Shown here piece by piece: positions 26,975-40,313 of a stretch of 64,000 nucleotides of DNA (within the stretch, counting starts at the first letter, position 1; every line of letters starts with the position of its first letter). The translations under genes and the position numbers were made by a program. Under the pieces are notes generated by a model. It saw nothing but the letters and a program-made list of their open reading frames with translations. It searched no databases and was not told the DNA's origin. Origin of the DNA: Lanius collurio (taxonomy: Eukaryota; Chordata; Aves; Passeriformes; Laniidae); NCBI GenBank assembly GCA_020086605.1, contig JACBWW010000051.1:3393554-3457553 (forward strand), in the 5' to 3' direction.

Positions 26975-29900
26975 GAACATGACAATGCCCACCTGTGGGT
27001 ACAGCTCCCCATCCCCCTGAGCTGCTCAGCTCCTGATGCAGCACTGCACAAATGCCTGAAGCTGCTCCACATCTGCTTTCTTGTTGGCCTAACAAAAATG
27101 CAAATACTTTTTCAGAGCTGGCTTTATTGTTAGGAGCCCTCATTAGGGCCTGCCACACTACATGGGCGGGTTTTTACAGGGCCTGTGGTGGGTGTGCTCC
27201 TGCCTCGATGCCTTCAGCCAGCAACTGGGGCAGTAATCCCTCCCTAAGCTTTCATTTTATGCTCTTCCACATGGAAATCCCCGTTTTCTTTAGACCTGCT
27301 ACAACAAAATGGGCAAAAAAAAAGTAACACAAGTCTGACTGATGGATGCATGGTAAATTTTACAGAATAAGCACATGGAAGAAAATACTGTGATTTCTGC
27401 AGTTTTTTCTGCCCTAACAGATTTATATGAAATTGCAACCACCTACTGCTGACATTGGTGTTTGCCTTAAAAATTCACACATAAATACAGATCTACTCAT
27501 TTTATGTGGCCACCCATTACCTCTCATCCCTAAAGGCTCTCTCTCTTATTTTACTATGAGTGGAAAATGCTTCTTTAACATTCATTAATAAGCATTTTCA
27601 GTATAGTTAAGATGATCAAACAAAAATAAAACACCCCAGATCACATAAACACATACTCCAGGAGAATTTATGAGAATGAAAGTTCAAGGCAGAACCACCT
27701 CACACAAACAGCATTTTTCTGCACTGATTCCTTCTACATGAAAACTTGGCATTGAGCTGACATTCCAGTGCCTGTCCCCCCGCCCCTGACACTGGGAGAG
27801 AAGAGAGGCCAGGGCAGAGCAACACGTGGAGGCAGAGAGGGGTGTTTGCTCTCCTGGCTCGTGTGGATGAGGGCAGGTTGCTTAGAGTCCCTTCCAATGT
27901 CTTCTCCCTTTGCCACTCCAGCTTGGGGATTTATTTGTGTGCTGAAGGATGCACATGGGGACCCACACGTGTTATGTTAACAGGGCCAAAGAAACAAAAG
28001 CACAGAGCTACGCTTGCACAGAGAACCAGCCTGACAAACCAGGCAGCAGGAGTAGCCAAACTCCACTCTGAGTTACATCTACTCAGCCCCACCTGAGCCA
28101 ACATCCCTGAGAAACTGCCCCGTTGGAATAAAGGTGCAGTCTGGCTCCTGAGCTGTGAGAGCTGCCCCAGGTAGCTGCAGATGAGCAAACACCACCACAG
28201 CCACGCTGAGCTCTGGGCTGAATCCTCCCCACACTGCCATTATTGCAGGGCTCTCGTGGATTATTTGTGTAAGGCTGCAGAACCTGGACGTGGCAAAGTG
28301 CAAACACAGCCAACTTCCCGTGCTCCAAGCACAGGCCATGAGCATCCCCACGAGCCAGGGCAGCACCAGTGGCACAGGGACAGCGCTGAGAAAACCTTTG
28401 GCCAGCCTTGTGCTCAGCAGCCACAGCTCCTGCTCAGCTGCACTGACCCCCTCAAGTGCTGGCACAGAATTTGTATCAGTGCAAACATGGGATGTGTGTG
28501 AATGCCCCACGCCCCACAGACATCCTGCTCTGCCATTTCTAACCTTGTTCCCAGGGATGAAAACCAGGCGTAGGGGGCTGGGAGGGGGAAGAGCCAAATT
28601 CCTAGCAGAACTTTGGAGCCAGCTTCCTCACTAAATATCGTTCTGGCTTCACTATAATGCCTCCCACCACAACAGTCTGGCTGCAAAGAATGCTGTCTCT
28701 CCAAAGCCCAAGAGCTTTACCCAGGATTTTTCCAATTGGATCTGTCATTCTGGATGATTGGTGAAATTGCTTGAACCCTCATGACACTGCAGTGCTGCAA
28801 GAGAAGTCAGGACACTGGCTGAACTCAAGGGGGAGGTGAACACATTTGGATAAACCTTAGAGCATAGAGGTGCATCAACATCTGCTGCCTGGAGTGTGGG
28901 ATAAGAGCTGTGCCGAATTTACCTATCTTCACTTTCCATTTCAGACAGCTGTCAGTAGCAGCAGAATCCAGAGGTGACAAACATCTGCATTCCAGCAGCA
29001 CCAGCTCCTTTACCTGAGCAATCACAGAGGCTGTGGAGATTCCCAGGCAGGCACTGGGCTTCCTGTTCTGGGTTGGCAATGTTCTTTCATTTCAAGCAAA
29101 ACAAAAATGTATTTTAAACTCTCCCCAGTTCCACAAATAATTCTGTTTGAAAGAAAGCAGATTATTCTGTATTTGTTGCTACCTCAGTTTTAAGAAAAAG
29201 AAAAGTATAAAAGACAAAAATCAGCCAAAAAACTCCAAAAGGGCATTTTCAGAATACAGCAATGGCAAAATGCAATGAGTGTTGGTTTCACTCACCTTAG
29301 TTTTTGCTAGTTATTCAAGTGATTTTTCTTCAATGGCTTATTGATTGCAATTTTGATTAATCTTTTGAATTCCAACACTCATAGACTCAATTTTGCAATA
29401 TCAATGGGAATACTTACATGCCACATGCTCTACAGAATAAATGAGCTGTAGGTTCCTGTTATCTATGTACCAGCCCCAGCTGCACTCACACACACTGGCT
29501 CTGCAGGTGGCCAGCAGCATTTCCAGCAGGAGAAAGCTCCATCTCTCTACTTACAATCAGACTTTACAATCTAAACCACACATATTATCTAAATAATCAT
29601 TCAAAGAATGCTATGGAGAAGAGAAAAAAACCCCAACCCACTGGATAATGACACCTATGCCTGTGTTTAATATGAAAACATGAGTTTCATAACATGGAGA
29701 GCCAGCTCCTGCCAGCACTGGTGGCACCCTGGAGCCCCTGCTCATGAGCCTGCCAGATGCTAGAGGTGCTGAATCCCACTCCTTGGGGCCTTCTCTCCAA
29801 AGTACAACCACAACAGCACTGTTTCTACCATGGCTTATCTTCAACAAGCACATTCATCACCCATTTTAAGGAAAGAGAAACAGCAAAGATCATTATTAGC

Positions 29901-32397
29901 TCAGCCTTGGCCTTTCCTGAGTGAGCAATCTCTGTTTCTGTCCTCCTCAAACACTACTGGGGCCCTCTGGCCTCACAGCTCAGGGGGTCCATGACTTACT
30001 TTTGAGTTTACCCACACCATCAAGGGTAGCACCACATATGGCTAAAAGCCCCACAAGATGTACATTCAATAGCAAAAACATCTCTGTGAGCACGAAAAAC
30101 AAGAAATGGAACCATCATCAGTGGGACAGCAAAAACCAGACCACAGGCTTTTGAGAATGCAGTTAACTGGTAGAACATCCTGATTCATCAGGCTCCACCT
30201 TTGGCAACTGGCAGCTTAGGTGACTTTCTGCTAGCTGCCCTTTTTTCTGAAGGCTGGCATGAGCACAGGAACCCCAGAAAGCTGCTTGTAATGTCTGTCC
30301 CTGCCCAGGGGACATTATGAAGCCATCAGCTTCAATTTGGAAAAGGGTGGGTTTTTCACTTTATTGATGCACTCTTCCACGCAGGACTTTTTGAAAATCT
30401 ACATCAAACAAGGAAAAACAAATGCTGAGAGGGCAGATTTAGGGCAATTTATCAAGGTCTAGGAAATAGCTTCCAGATGGATGGAGCTGTTTGGTGCTGG
30501 CTGGTGAGAAGGAAGCAAGGTATTGTTATTGAATTAGCATGAATCTCTGGTGGAGAACTGCGTGGTAGATAGAGTGCTCCTTTCATATGGTTTGCATTTG
30601 GACCTGTCATACTTCATTTTTATCCAAAAACCTGTGGTACAGACACACAGTTCTTTTTTTTGCTTATTAAATTTCCACCAATTCTCCCTGAGCTGTTATC
30701 CAGTCAGTGTTTTTAAACCCTGCTCCAAGTGCCATGCCTGCTCTGTTTGCTCTTTGCCACGCTTGGCTGGCAGCTCGGTGCTTACAAGCTCACAGTGGTT
30801 TTGGGGTTTGCATTCATACACTGATGTCACCTGAGAAAGTGAGAGAGGAGAAAAGCTGGATGCTCTGTGAGATGTTTAAACTGAGGCACATCAAGCATTT
30901 ACCAAAACCCTTCCAAGGAAAACGATGCATCCTGGGGTTTAGTGCACACTACAATGTGCTGATAAATGAGAGGGTTATTCTTGATTAAGTTCTTTGATAA
31001 ATCTTCCCTTCATAACCATGTCTTCTAGCAGTATAAATGCATCTATACCAGTGACTTTGTGAATGAGGAATACAGGAAAAAACCAAAAGAACAACCAGCA
31101 AACAAAAATTTAAGGGCCAAAAAAGAAGATATGCTCTTAACACATTTTTACTTAGAATAACTTGGACACCTGCTCCATGATACTTGTCTTTCAGAGCAAG
31201 ATATACACAAAGATTAATGTATTTTCCTGCTGGTTCTGAAATAATTTACTTTTCAAGTTCCCACTTGAAGAATTCGACCTAACTTACATTAAAAATCAAA
31301 TTAAAATGACCATTGTCTTATTAAAGTGAGGAGATAAACAGATTGCTATCAAATAGTTTCAGGTAAACAGATTTTTAACAACATGGTCTTTTAAATCCTA
31401 GAATTCTGGTTGATATGCCAATGGGTAGAAAGATTTTTAATGACAGGAAATTTCCAATACCTTTTTCAATTATTTAGGGGAAGTGTTATTATCCTTGAGT
31501 ACTAAGTGTAGGTGAAATAGAAGAAACAAGCTTTATATCTTCCCTTTCCCAGTGTTTCAGAGATCTATCACAACTACTCTGGGATGTATCCCAGGCAAAT
31601 AGAGAAGGGAAATGGTGACATCATCAGAAGCAATTAATTCCTAAATCCTACCTGAAATGTAACACAGGGATACTTGTGCTTACTTCCCACACCTATGTCT
31701 GGTTTTGCCCTTCTTTTTTCCCCTTATAATTCTTATTACTTTTTGTTTTATGAGCATCTGTTTCAACTGACCAGGACTGTAAGAAATATCCAAAGAGGCA
31801 AATAAAATCCCAATCTGCAGGATGCAGCCTACTTTGGCCATAACACCCGAAACCCCCCAGGCTGTGAACAGATCATATGCCTCATTTATTACTTATACTT
31901 AATCCTCCAGCTACTGACTCCTGAGCTGGATTTCCAGCTCCATCAGCTCTGAGACAGTGTCCTTAAACTCTCACAGTGCACTGTGAACAAGGGGAGTTAT
32001 CCATCACTGCTGAAGAAACTGCTTTACTCAATGACCCTTTCTCCATTTCCCAATGTGCTACCAGGAAGCTGGCACTGTTCACTATGACTGGCATCCACAG
32101 AATTCATATTTGCAGATCCCTCAATGGACATGAGTGCTCTGAATTCAGAGACAGCTGATTTAGGGGTTGTGTCTGATGAGTGATCACCTTCCTGCTCATC
32201 AATCTGTATAAGGTGGATGTAAACTACCAGGTATCAATATTCTGTCACTGTGGACAAGAACTGGCCCTTAATTCTCATCTGAACTGCCTTCCCTTTGGCT
32301 GGAAGCCTATAAAATGGTAATCTTGTTGCTGGGGAAAAAAAAAAAGGAAACTAAAAGGAGGATAAAACCAACTTGGCATTTTACATGGGTATCTATA

Positions 32398-32503
32398 TCA
32401 CAGAATCAGAGAATGCCCAAGGCTGGAAGTGACCTCTGGAGATTGTACAGCCCAACCACCCTGCTTAAAACAGGGACAGCCAGAGCCAGTTTCTCAGCAT
32501 GAT
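32398..32503 (-). mobile_element. CR1 LINE 3'-end fragment
   Basis: The plus strand reads ATCACAGAATCAGAGAATGC, then GGCTGGAAGTGACCTCTGGA, then CCCAACCACCCTGCTTAAAA and CAGGGACAGCCAGAGCC. This is the reverse complement of the CR1 3' end, of a different subfamily from the copy at 18552. Only about 100 bp are recognisable. It lies in the intron about 215 bp past the EGF 1 exon donor. The high boundary is approximate. Confidence 0.85.
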
Positions 32504-32717
32504 CTGTGTAGTCACAGCACAAAGCAGAGCCATTCCAGCTGCAGGGGATGAAATCTGCAGCAGGGCACAGCTGAAAATTCACACACAAACCTGCTTGAGC
32601 AGGGCAACTTTGGAGGCCAGGTGCCCAAAAAATTAACTTCTCACAGTACAACTATCAAAACCCACAAGTGATGGGGAACAGCTCCTTGCTTCTTGTGTAG
32701 CTCATTTGGAGTCATAC

Positions 32718-32842
32718 CTTGAAACCAAAAGGGCAAGTGCACTGGTACAGCTCCACGGGGTCACTGCTGCACGTCCCGTTGTTCCTGCAGGGGTTGGAGA
32801 GGCAGGGATTGCACTTGGACACAACACTGAGATCCACTGGCT
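32718..32842 (-). CDS. SLIT3: SLIT3, EGF-like repeat 1 exon
   Basis: A 125-bp exon following domain 4. It starts after TGCCTCTCCAG, completing a Glu codon, and ends in frame at AAG before donor GTATGA. The protein starts [11 protein letters not shown], then [14 protein letters not shown] and [17 protein letters not shown]. It holds five of the six EGF cysteines; the sixth is in the next exon (GRDC). C-L-S-N-P-C fits the O-glucose consensus CxSxPC, and C-RNNG-T-C fits the O-fucose consensus. The Asn in NGT is also an N-glycosylation sequon. A CR1 fragment lies about 215 bp beyond the donor. Confidence 0.97.
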
Positions 32843-35800
32843 CTGGAGAGGCAAGCACAGAGCATTAGCAGAGAACTGGACTGTGAAATTACCTCCTCCC
32901 ATGCACACACAAACATTATTTCCTAAGCACTGGCCCAAATGCACAAACTGCAGGTGCACTGCATGACACCATGGGATTCCCAGGGATCAGAGAGGCTTTA
33001 AGTACTTAAATCAAGTGCTAGGCAAGCCTCAATGATGCTTATACTCTCCTGAAGATGCAAACATATGCTCTGAAAGAAGCATGTTGGGAACCTCCAGGGA
33101 GTGTGTTATATATATATATATGGCTTTCAGCAATTTTTCCTTTTCTCAGCTCTGGAAATCCTGCAACAGCAACCCCAGGGAACTGTAACCTGACATTTCT
33201 ATGGCTGATAACAAGAATGAAAGTGCAGATGCAACAACATAAATAAAAACCATGCACAAGACAGATTTAGTTAGAGGCTAATGGGAATATTTAGGTGCAA
33301 AGTGCTCTACCATCCTTAATTTTACCAGAGTTTGAAACTTATTTTCTTCCTTTTCTGCCCAGAAGCATGATCAACACTCAGCCACCTCAGAAAAGTGCAA
33401 TAAAGCAAAATATGCAAAGATGTAACTGTATGCAGGTAATACACACGGCCATATTTAAACCATCTAGCAAACCTCATATTTTTAGTAGAAATCTTCCAGA
33501 GAAACAGTGAAGTTTGTAGGTGAGCAGGAAAACAGCACAGACTAAAACAACACTAATTACATTTGGGGTCCCAAATCAATCAATATTTTATGGTTGAGAT
33601 TTTACAGAAAGCTAATTTAGGCAGTTATATTCATAGGTATAGTCACAGTTACAACATGGTGATTTTGCAAGCGGCCACATTTCAAATATGAGTATTAACT
33701 CCTTGGCTTTTACAAGTGAAAAATAAAACCTAGCACTTTAAAGTGGCTTAAATTATATCAGTCAGTTAAGACCTTAAAATAATTTTATTTCATTTTTAAG
33801 GAAATATATTTTGAAATAATTTAAAATTGGTCTTGTACTAATCAGAAGTGGGAACAGAGCTTCTGTTACTGCATGAGAAATGGTAAGAAGGAGTAAATTG
33901 TGAAACATCCTGAAAGTGAAGAAAAGAAGCTTCTATTTGATGTTTAGGAGAAGGTGGAGCTCCAGAGTTACCAGAACTAGGAATGAAAAACTCCCTTCCA
34001 GTCTGGGATTTGCTTTGAATCGTCCTGCATGAATAATAAACCTTCACTGTTTACTTTGAACGCTTGCAGAGCACCAACAGGGTAAGAACATGACAGGAAT
34101 GGGTGCTGAAGGGTCTCAGGTGACAGCACCTGGGCTGTGTCCTGGTCCTGTAGTGATGGTGGTGCCACCAGGGACTGACTGGGAGTGCCACGGGCAGTAA
34201 CCAGGGAAAAATACACAGGAAGGAGAAAAATCCAAAAATTAAATAAAGGACTATTGTCATCCTATTCTATCTTCGTGTTTATGTCTAACCACATGCCACA
34301 CATGTTTTTACCTTGGAGTTAGACAGCAAGAGGAAATCACACCTGAATTCCTGGCAATGAGAGGGGCTGGAATGTGACTTATCTGAGTTACAGTTGTCTT
34401 CATGGAAAAATATACAAAGAATAAACAAAGGTGGCTCCTCTGAGAGCTCATGAGACAGGCAGCAGTGTTGGGCTTTTCGATTTAGAGGTCAGTAATACTG
34501 AATTTGTTCTATTATTTATTTATTTCATAATACATGTACATTTTCCATTTATTTCTATGGCATAGATCAAAGCTAATCAATGTAGGAGCTAATAAGAGCA
34601 GTGTTAGTTCCTAGCAGTTAAGTAGTTCATTACTTTGCCCTTGTGGATTTGATTTATAAATCCATATAGCAAAATGCCCTCAGCCCAGCACATTCCTTTC
34701 CTCTACTGCATAGCTGGGAGGGCAAGTTAATAAAAAGCAGAGCTGAGTTTGCATGACTTGCACATAACACACTTTTATTTTCTTGGCTCTGCTGAGACAT
34801 AACCTCCTGCTCAGTCACAGGCTAAACCCATATTTTTAACAAGAATAAGTTAAAATACTTTTTTTTCTCCTAATGTAAAAGTTCCTGGAGATCCCAGAGG
34901 ACATCTGAACATGACCTTTATGCAGCACTCAAGGTACCCAGCCCAGCACGGGCACACTCTTGGTGCTGGGACCCAGGGCTTTGGGGAGGTTGGGGCTCAG
35001 CACCCCCTGAAATGGGAAAAGGGTACAAAGACTGCCAAATCATTTACTGGTTTCCAAAATATTGGTATTGTGATGAGCAAAGGTGAATTTTTCTAGGTCC
35101 TGGAGCTTCTTGACCTTCACTGCCACTTGTCCAGACCATCAACAGTTGCTGCTTGTGCAAAGACCAACTCCAAATCAACATATTTTTTCTCCTTTTCTGT
35201 TCAGATAAAGCAAGCCATGGAGACCTTTAGGATATCAGAAAGCACACCAGCTTTCTAGTGGTCCAATCCAATTTTAAATAAAAAGCATACAACTACATCT
35301 AACATCCTGGATCACAGATTTACTTATCTTTTGCCTAAGAGCTGCTTGTTTAGAGAGAAAATGAGTGTAACTGTTGATTTATCACAGTTTCAGAATGAAG
35401 AAGACATCCAGCTTCTTTTTCTGGTTAAGTTTTCAGATCCTGTTTAATATACAAAATCAATTCTTTTCTTTGGTTCATGTCATGGGAACAAGTGCATTAT
35501 TTGGTATTTTTAGTACTGATTATATTTGTACTTTACGTTTGAGAGACTATTGTAAAGTCTGTGGTTTGATAATTATGGTCAGAGTTCTGACAGTTTTGAG
35601 ACTGACATTTCAAAGTAATTAAATTATAAGGTTACAGTTATTAAAGATATATTTGAAAGGACATAAAATTCAGCTCAGCCTTGGGAACCTGTGTTTCAAA
35701 CTCACCCCAACACCATCATTTGTTTGTTCAGCAGTTTAATTCCAGCACCTATAAAACCACCCTGCCAGGCAGTACTGTAAATGGGCATGGCACTCTGAGA

Positions 35801-36616
35801 GACATAAAAACAGGCTTTATGCCCTCATTTCCATTTCTAAGAGAGGCTACTGATCCATCTTTTCCACTACAAATATAGCTCCATCTTCAAGTACTTGCTG
35901 GTAAGCTAAGCAAACCACCTTAACTTTTTTTTATGAGAACATCCAGCTACATCTTAATCTCAACTCACTAATGAGCTGCTTACTTAATCCACAAAAAAGT
36001 GTGCTCCTTATCATGCCTGACTGCTCTCTAACACAGTACACTCCTGTCACTGAGTACCCCAAATTGTTCAGAGCTGCACCTCAACCCTCTCCTGAATGAA
36101 TGCACACTGAATTCGGACATGACACGTTTTCCATAATCTGCAGTTTCTGAATCACAGCTGATGGGAACAGATTGGCACATGGAAATGTACTTTTGGTAAA
36201 TATTTGCTTTCTAGAAGAAATTCTCAGTTGCTCAGTTTTCATGTAAATGTACATAATAACTATAGCTCTCTATATTTTTATGATAACTCTTATTTTCCCA
36301 AATTTTTTTGGAGTAAATCACAGGCCAAAACGAATTATTTGTTCCAAGAAGTTCTAACAACACCCTGTGTGCTAAGGTGCCATTACATAACCTGGTGTGA
36401 GCATCAGGAACACTCACTGCTCTGAGGCTCCCTGGCTCCCCTGCCAGTGGAGCAGTTACCTGCACTTTGGGGAAGAACACAAGAAAACACAACTTGGAAG
36501 GAACGTGACGGTTCGGAAAAACCCAAACCCAACTGCCCTGCGAACACACAGAACCAAGGGTGTGAAACCAAAGCCCTGTGGGCAGCACAGGGCAGGGGGT
36601 GCCAGCTGGCTCCTAC
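32843..36616 (-). other. SLIT3: Intron between the LRRCT4 exon and the EGF 1 exon
   Basis: About 3.8 kb, AT-rich, with a short (TA)n run at 33107. I see no transposon or additional exon. Confidence 0.8.
33107..33121. repeat. (TA)n microsatellite
   Basis: Seven and a half TA units following GTGTG. It is a possible length-polymorphic marker. Confidence 0.9.
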
Positions 36617-36780
36617 CTTTGCACTGGAAGTGGTGGGTGGGGGTGGTGAGCAGCAGCCTGTCCACCATGGCTTCGGGGCCGCGGCAGCGGGCGATCCCGG
36701 GCTCCTTGTACCCCGCCTTCACCCACTCGGAGAGCCAGCGCAGGTGGCAGTCGCAGTGCAGGGGGTTGGTGCCCAGAGCC
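36617..36780 (-). CDS. SLIT3: SLIT3, LRRCT cap exon of LRR domain 4
   Basis: A 164-bp exon encoding the C-terminal cap of the fourth LRR domain. The acceptor is TTGCACCACAG and the donor is GTAGGA. It reads [50 protein letters not shown] and FQCK. The four cap cysteines (C-D-C, ARC, FQC) are present and the NP motif before the first is intact. Domain 4 is known from SLIT2 to mediate homodimerisation and to bind heparan sulphate; the same role here is an inference from the family. The exon is markedly GC-rich with many CpGs, including GGGGCCGCGGCAGCGGGCG on the plus strand near 36677. Confidence 0.98.
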
Positions 36781-39700
36781 CTGTGGTGCAAAGCAGTGAG
36801 CACAGGTCATGTGGCAAAGGTAACAGCTCTGACCTCACCGAGGCACATCTCAGTCTACATTTCTACAGCGATGCTTTGTTTCACAATGTGGGAAAGATCT
36901 AATGAGTATTCAGAAAGGATTTCAGGTTCATCTTCTGCAGTATTCCTGCTCTTCTCCTTTCTTCCCTTCATTAATTAGGGAAGTTGTGTAAATACCTTAG
37001 AAGAAATCCCTCTTTCAAACAATTGTGCTTGAGCAATGTCACCAGACATATTGCTTTCATCAAATTTATCACATTGATGCCCTTTATTTAATTCTTTGTC
37101 CTTCCTGAGTATATTCTAACACTGAATTGTGCAATTTAGTTTGGATCTGATGGCTCACATTAATGACTCCTCACCAGATGAAACACACATGCAGAGGATA
37201 CCCCCATTTTCCAAACTGCAACCCAGTGTCTGCTAAGTTTATTTATGACTTTGAAAACACATTTGCTGCTTGACCCATCATTAGAGTTAGGTCAAACAGT
37301 TGAAGAAGATGCGTTTATATAGTGAAATTATAATTTTGAGAATTTTCCCTTTACTCATGGACATTTATCCAAAAGAAAACCAACCTTTTAACCTTAAATT
37401 TAGATGCTACCTTTACTCATTTGTAGTTCTCTTTCTCCTAAAGAAAGTGTCTTCTCAGGCAATCAGTCAATTACAAAGTTCAGACTTCAGAAAAGTCACT
37501 TTGAAGCCAACTATTTACTGAAAATGTGAAGAAATGTATGTTGAAAGTCTCTATTTATTTTGCTCAAAGTCAATGTAAGACTTCAGCTGTACAACACCTG
37601 AATTGCCATGAGAGGAAAATAAACTAAATAAAAATAGCACAAGGAAGAAATACTAAATAAAACAATGATTCAAATTGGTTTTTAGACTTTAAAATTTCTG
37701 CGTATGCTATAAAGTATTTTTAAGATGCTACTTTAAACTCAAGCTTCTTTCAAATAAAAACACATCAGGCAGGATATTAAGACAGAAACCTCAGTAAATT
37801 TGTTGATACATTTCTACTGGAGTGACTAATGAACCCACTGTGCCCTAGACAGATTCATAATGAGAGTTCATAGGTTCAAACCCTGTCTGGGGCTCATTCA
37901 TCAAAATTAAATGTGTACTGCAGCTCTGCATTAAAAAATATCCATCCACTCCTCCTGTAAATCCATTGATTACAATGGAAAAAAAACTACTGGGCTGACT
38001 TTCTGACCCTGTAACTGTGATCAACTGGCTCACTTGTCCAAGGTCAAACAAAATGCAGCAGGGAAAGCTGAGAAACTTTTGGTGTTGAGGAACTGCCATA
38101 GACAAAATGTGAGTGGGAAGACAACGGAAAGCTCGTTACCATGTTAATTAATATTTACAAACTACATTAGAAATACAGTTGCTCCATAGTCACTAGAAAT
38201 GATTACTAATAACATTGTTGACAACTTCAGAAATTATCACATGTATCTTTCCACACTTCTGGTTGTGTTTTGTGCTTCATTTGGGGGTTTTTGCCTTGAA
38301 TTTGGTTCGGTTGGGTTTGGGCTCTTTTCTATTTTTAAAGATAATTATTTCTAGGAACTAGAGATAATTCTCGGATTTTCATTCATGAGTTCTAACATAC
38401 TTTCTTGATTTCTTCGCCCATTATAGCAAAATATTTCCAGAAGGTAAAAATATCTTGCACTGTAAGGAAATACCAGCAGAAGCATTTTCAAAATGTTGAG
38501 CAGATATTTCTGTTCAGACACTTATCTTGTTTCAGAGGCAACTCTGAATAAAATCAATTAAAAAACTCTAGCTGTGATAATGCTGAAAAACAGAGGAGAG
38601 GACAGCTTATTTTTATAGGTAGTTAATAAAAATTTGAGTAAAGACAAGATGATTCAGCAGGATTAGGAATCCCATTGTTTGGGAAGTATGTTGGGAACAC
38701 CTGCTGTATCCAACACCATCCATTCCTGAGGGTCTGTGGAATCCCTGGAGTGCCAGGGGGTCAGCCTGTGTGTGGGAAGAACTTGGGACCTTCAATCAGG
38801 GAATGGTGAGGACAGCAACGACAGGAACTGCGTCCCAATTCCATCCCAGCACAGTTTGGATTCTTTTTAAATAATATTATACTTGATCCTACAGCAATGC
38901 TGCAGCATTCTTATCATTGCCCTGGACTAAAACCATTAGCAGAGTCATGGCTTAAATAGACAATTATGGGATTCAACTAAATAAAGTAATAAATAGTAAA
39001 CAAAAGCAGTGTACAGCACATAAAAAACTACCTCCAAATTTAGTGAGCTAAAGCTACACGGTTTGTTATAATATTTCCATTTCAGTGAGATGATGTTTAC
39101 AATGTAAAAGAAATTTGGTGAATATTTTCCTGTAGGCTTTAAACAGCTATGGAGAAAGTGACTGGACCATCTAGATTTAATTTTTGCTCTTCCAATTACA
39201 GACCAACTCTAAACTGTTGCAAAAGTGTCCGACTAAAACCTGTACTTTTGTCTGTGCTACACAAATCTCTCTTGGCAATTCTAAAAGCTAGTTTGATGTC
39301 CCCCTTGTCCTGCCACAGGAGGCCTGGGCTGACCATCCTGATCCACACCCTGCTACTCAGCTCTCCTCTGCCAGAGCACCAATCCCACCCTCAGCCATTC
39401 ACCTTGCTCAGTTAAGAAAAATTTTTGTTCTTCTGTGCCTTAAGAGTTTGATGGGTAGCAATTCCTTCTATCATTTTCAAACTGAGTCCAAGTGCATGCT
39501 TTCTCCTTGAAGATCCATATATCAGGAGGAGTTCAAAATGCATTTATTTTCAATTATGCATGACTTGGTTTGAGTAAGCACAGCTTTTTCTGGCATGTGA
39601 AGAAAAAATTCATTGTGGTTGCTAAAAGTTTCAGGATCCTCTTTAAGAAACTGGAGAGCACTATTGCACTGTAAAATTCAACTGCTCAACTGTGCAAATT

Positions 39701-40272
39701 ACACCCCAGACAGGTCTTATTTATTTTATGGATCCTATTTATTACTGTTCATTTGGGCTTTGTGTATTTTACATTTCTAGCAGCACATATATCTAAACAG
39801 AAAGACTGCAGAGATTGTATTGGGCCAAAGGGGCTTTTATCACTCCCTAAGGTGAATGGTTTACCCAGGAAAACTGGATCTGCACTTCATTTAATGCAAA
39901 CCCTCAGGGAAATCCAAACTAGTGGGACACGATATGTTTATTTCTTGACTTCTAAAAGTATCCCCAGAAGCCAGATTCCCAGTATGGGAGGTGTCACTGC
40001 ACTTCCACAAGGAGCTGTGGGGCCTCAGCTCAGTCAGACTTTCAATCCCAAACACACAAAATGACTAAACTGGGATCAGGAAAAATAAATACATTTTGTG
40101 CAAAACCAGTGATACCAAGGTGTAAACTGGAAACAGAGAATATTACTTCTCTGCTCAAGTTGCCCAAGTTGCTCTCATGATTTCTGTCCCTGCCAATCTG
40201 AGATATTTTTACTTTTTATTGTCCAGAGAGGAACAGAGACAGAAGGTACACAGAAACAGTCCAGGGATGTAT

Positions 40273-40313
40273 CAGAACACTTCCCTGAATCTGGTGTTCA
40301 GGGAAGTGTTCTG
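40273..40313. repeat. Perfect inverted repeat, 17-bp arms, 7-base loop
   Basis: The arm CAGAACACTTCCCTGAA is followed by TCTGGTG and then the exact reverse complement TTCAGGGAAGTGTTCTG. The RNA of either strand would fold into a short stable hairpin. Pairing does not extend outward, so the stem is shorter than a usual microRNA precursor. Confidence 0.93.

Larger units (their letters stand above)
17290..32717 (-). other. SLIT3: Large intron between the EGF 1 exon and the EGF 1/2 exon
   Basis: About 15.4 kb, the longest complete intron here. It contains two copies of a 264-bp direct repeat (17434-17697 and 19971-20234), a CR1 LINE copy between them, a GC- and CpG-rich block at about 19560-19860, a T14 run at 18259, a perfect inverted repeat at 26946-26974, and a CR1 fragment at 32398. 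A GC-richer patch at about 28080-28640 has several overlapping open frames but no recognisable protein. Nothing else is identifiable. Confidence 0.8.

Noticed and set aside
28079..28640. Cluster of overlapping open frames in a GC-richer patch
   Set aside because: Frames are open on both strands with no domain, start context or splice sites that fit. This is consistent with low stop-codon density from GC content.
37023..37032. TTGTGCTTGA, the first ten bases of miR-218, whose gene lies in a SLIT3 intron in mammals
   Set aside because: The match is on the plus strand, opposite to SLIT3, stops after ten bases, and the flanks form no miR-218 hairpin. The host intron in mammals is further upstream, which here would lie beyond 64000.
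37870..37882. GGTTCAAACCC resembling a tRNA B box
   Set aside because: There is no A box or cloverleaf at the right distance, and no SINE tail.
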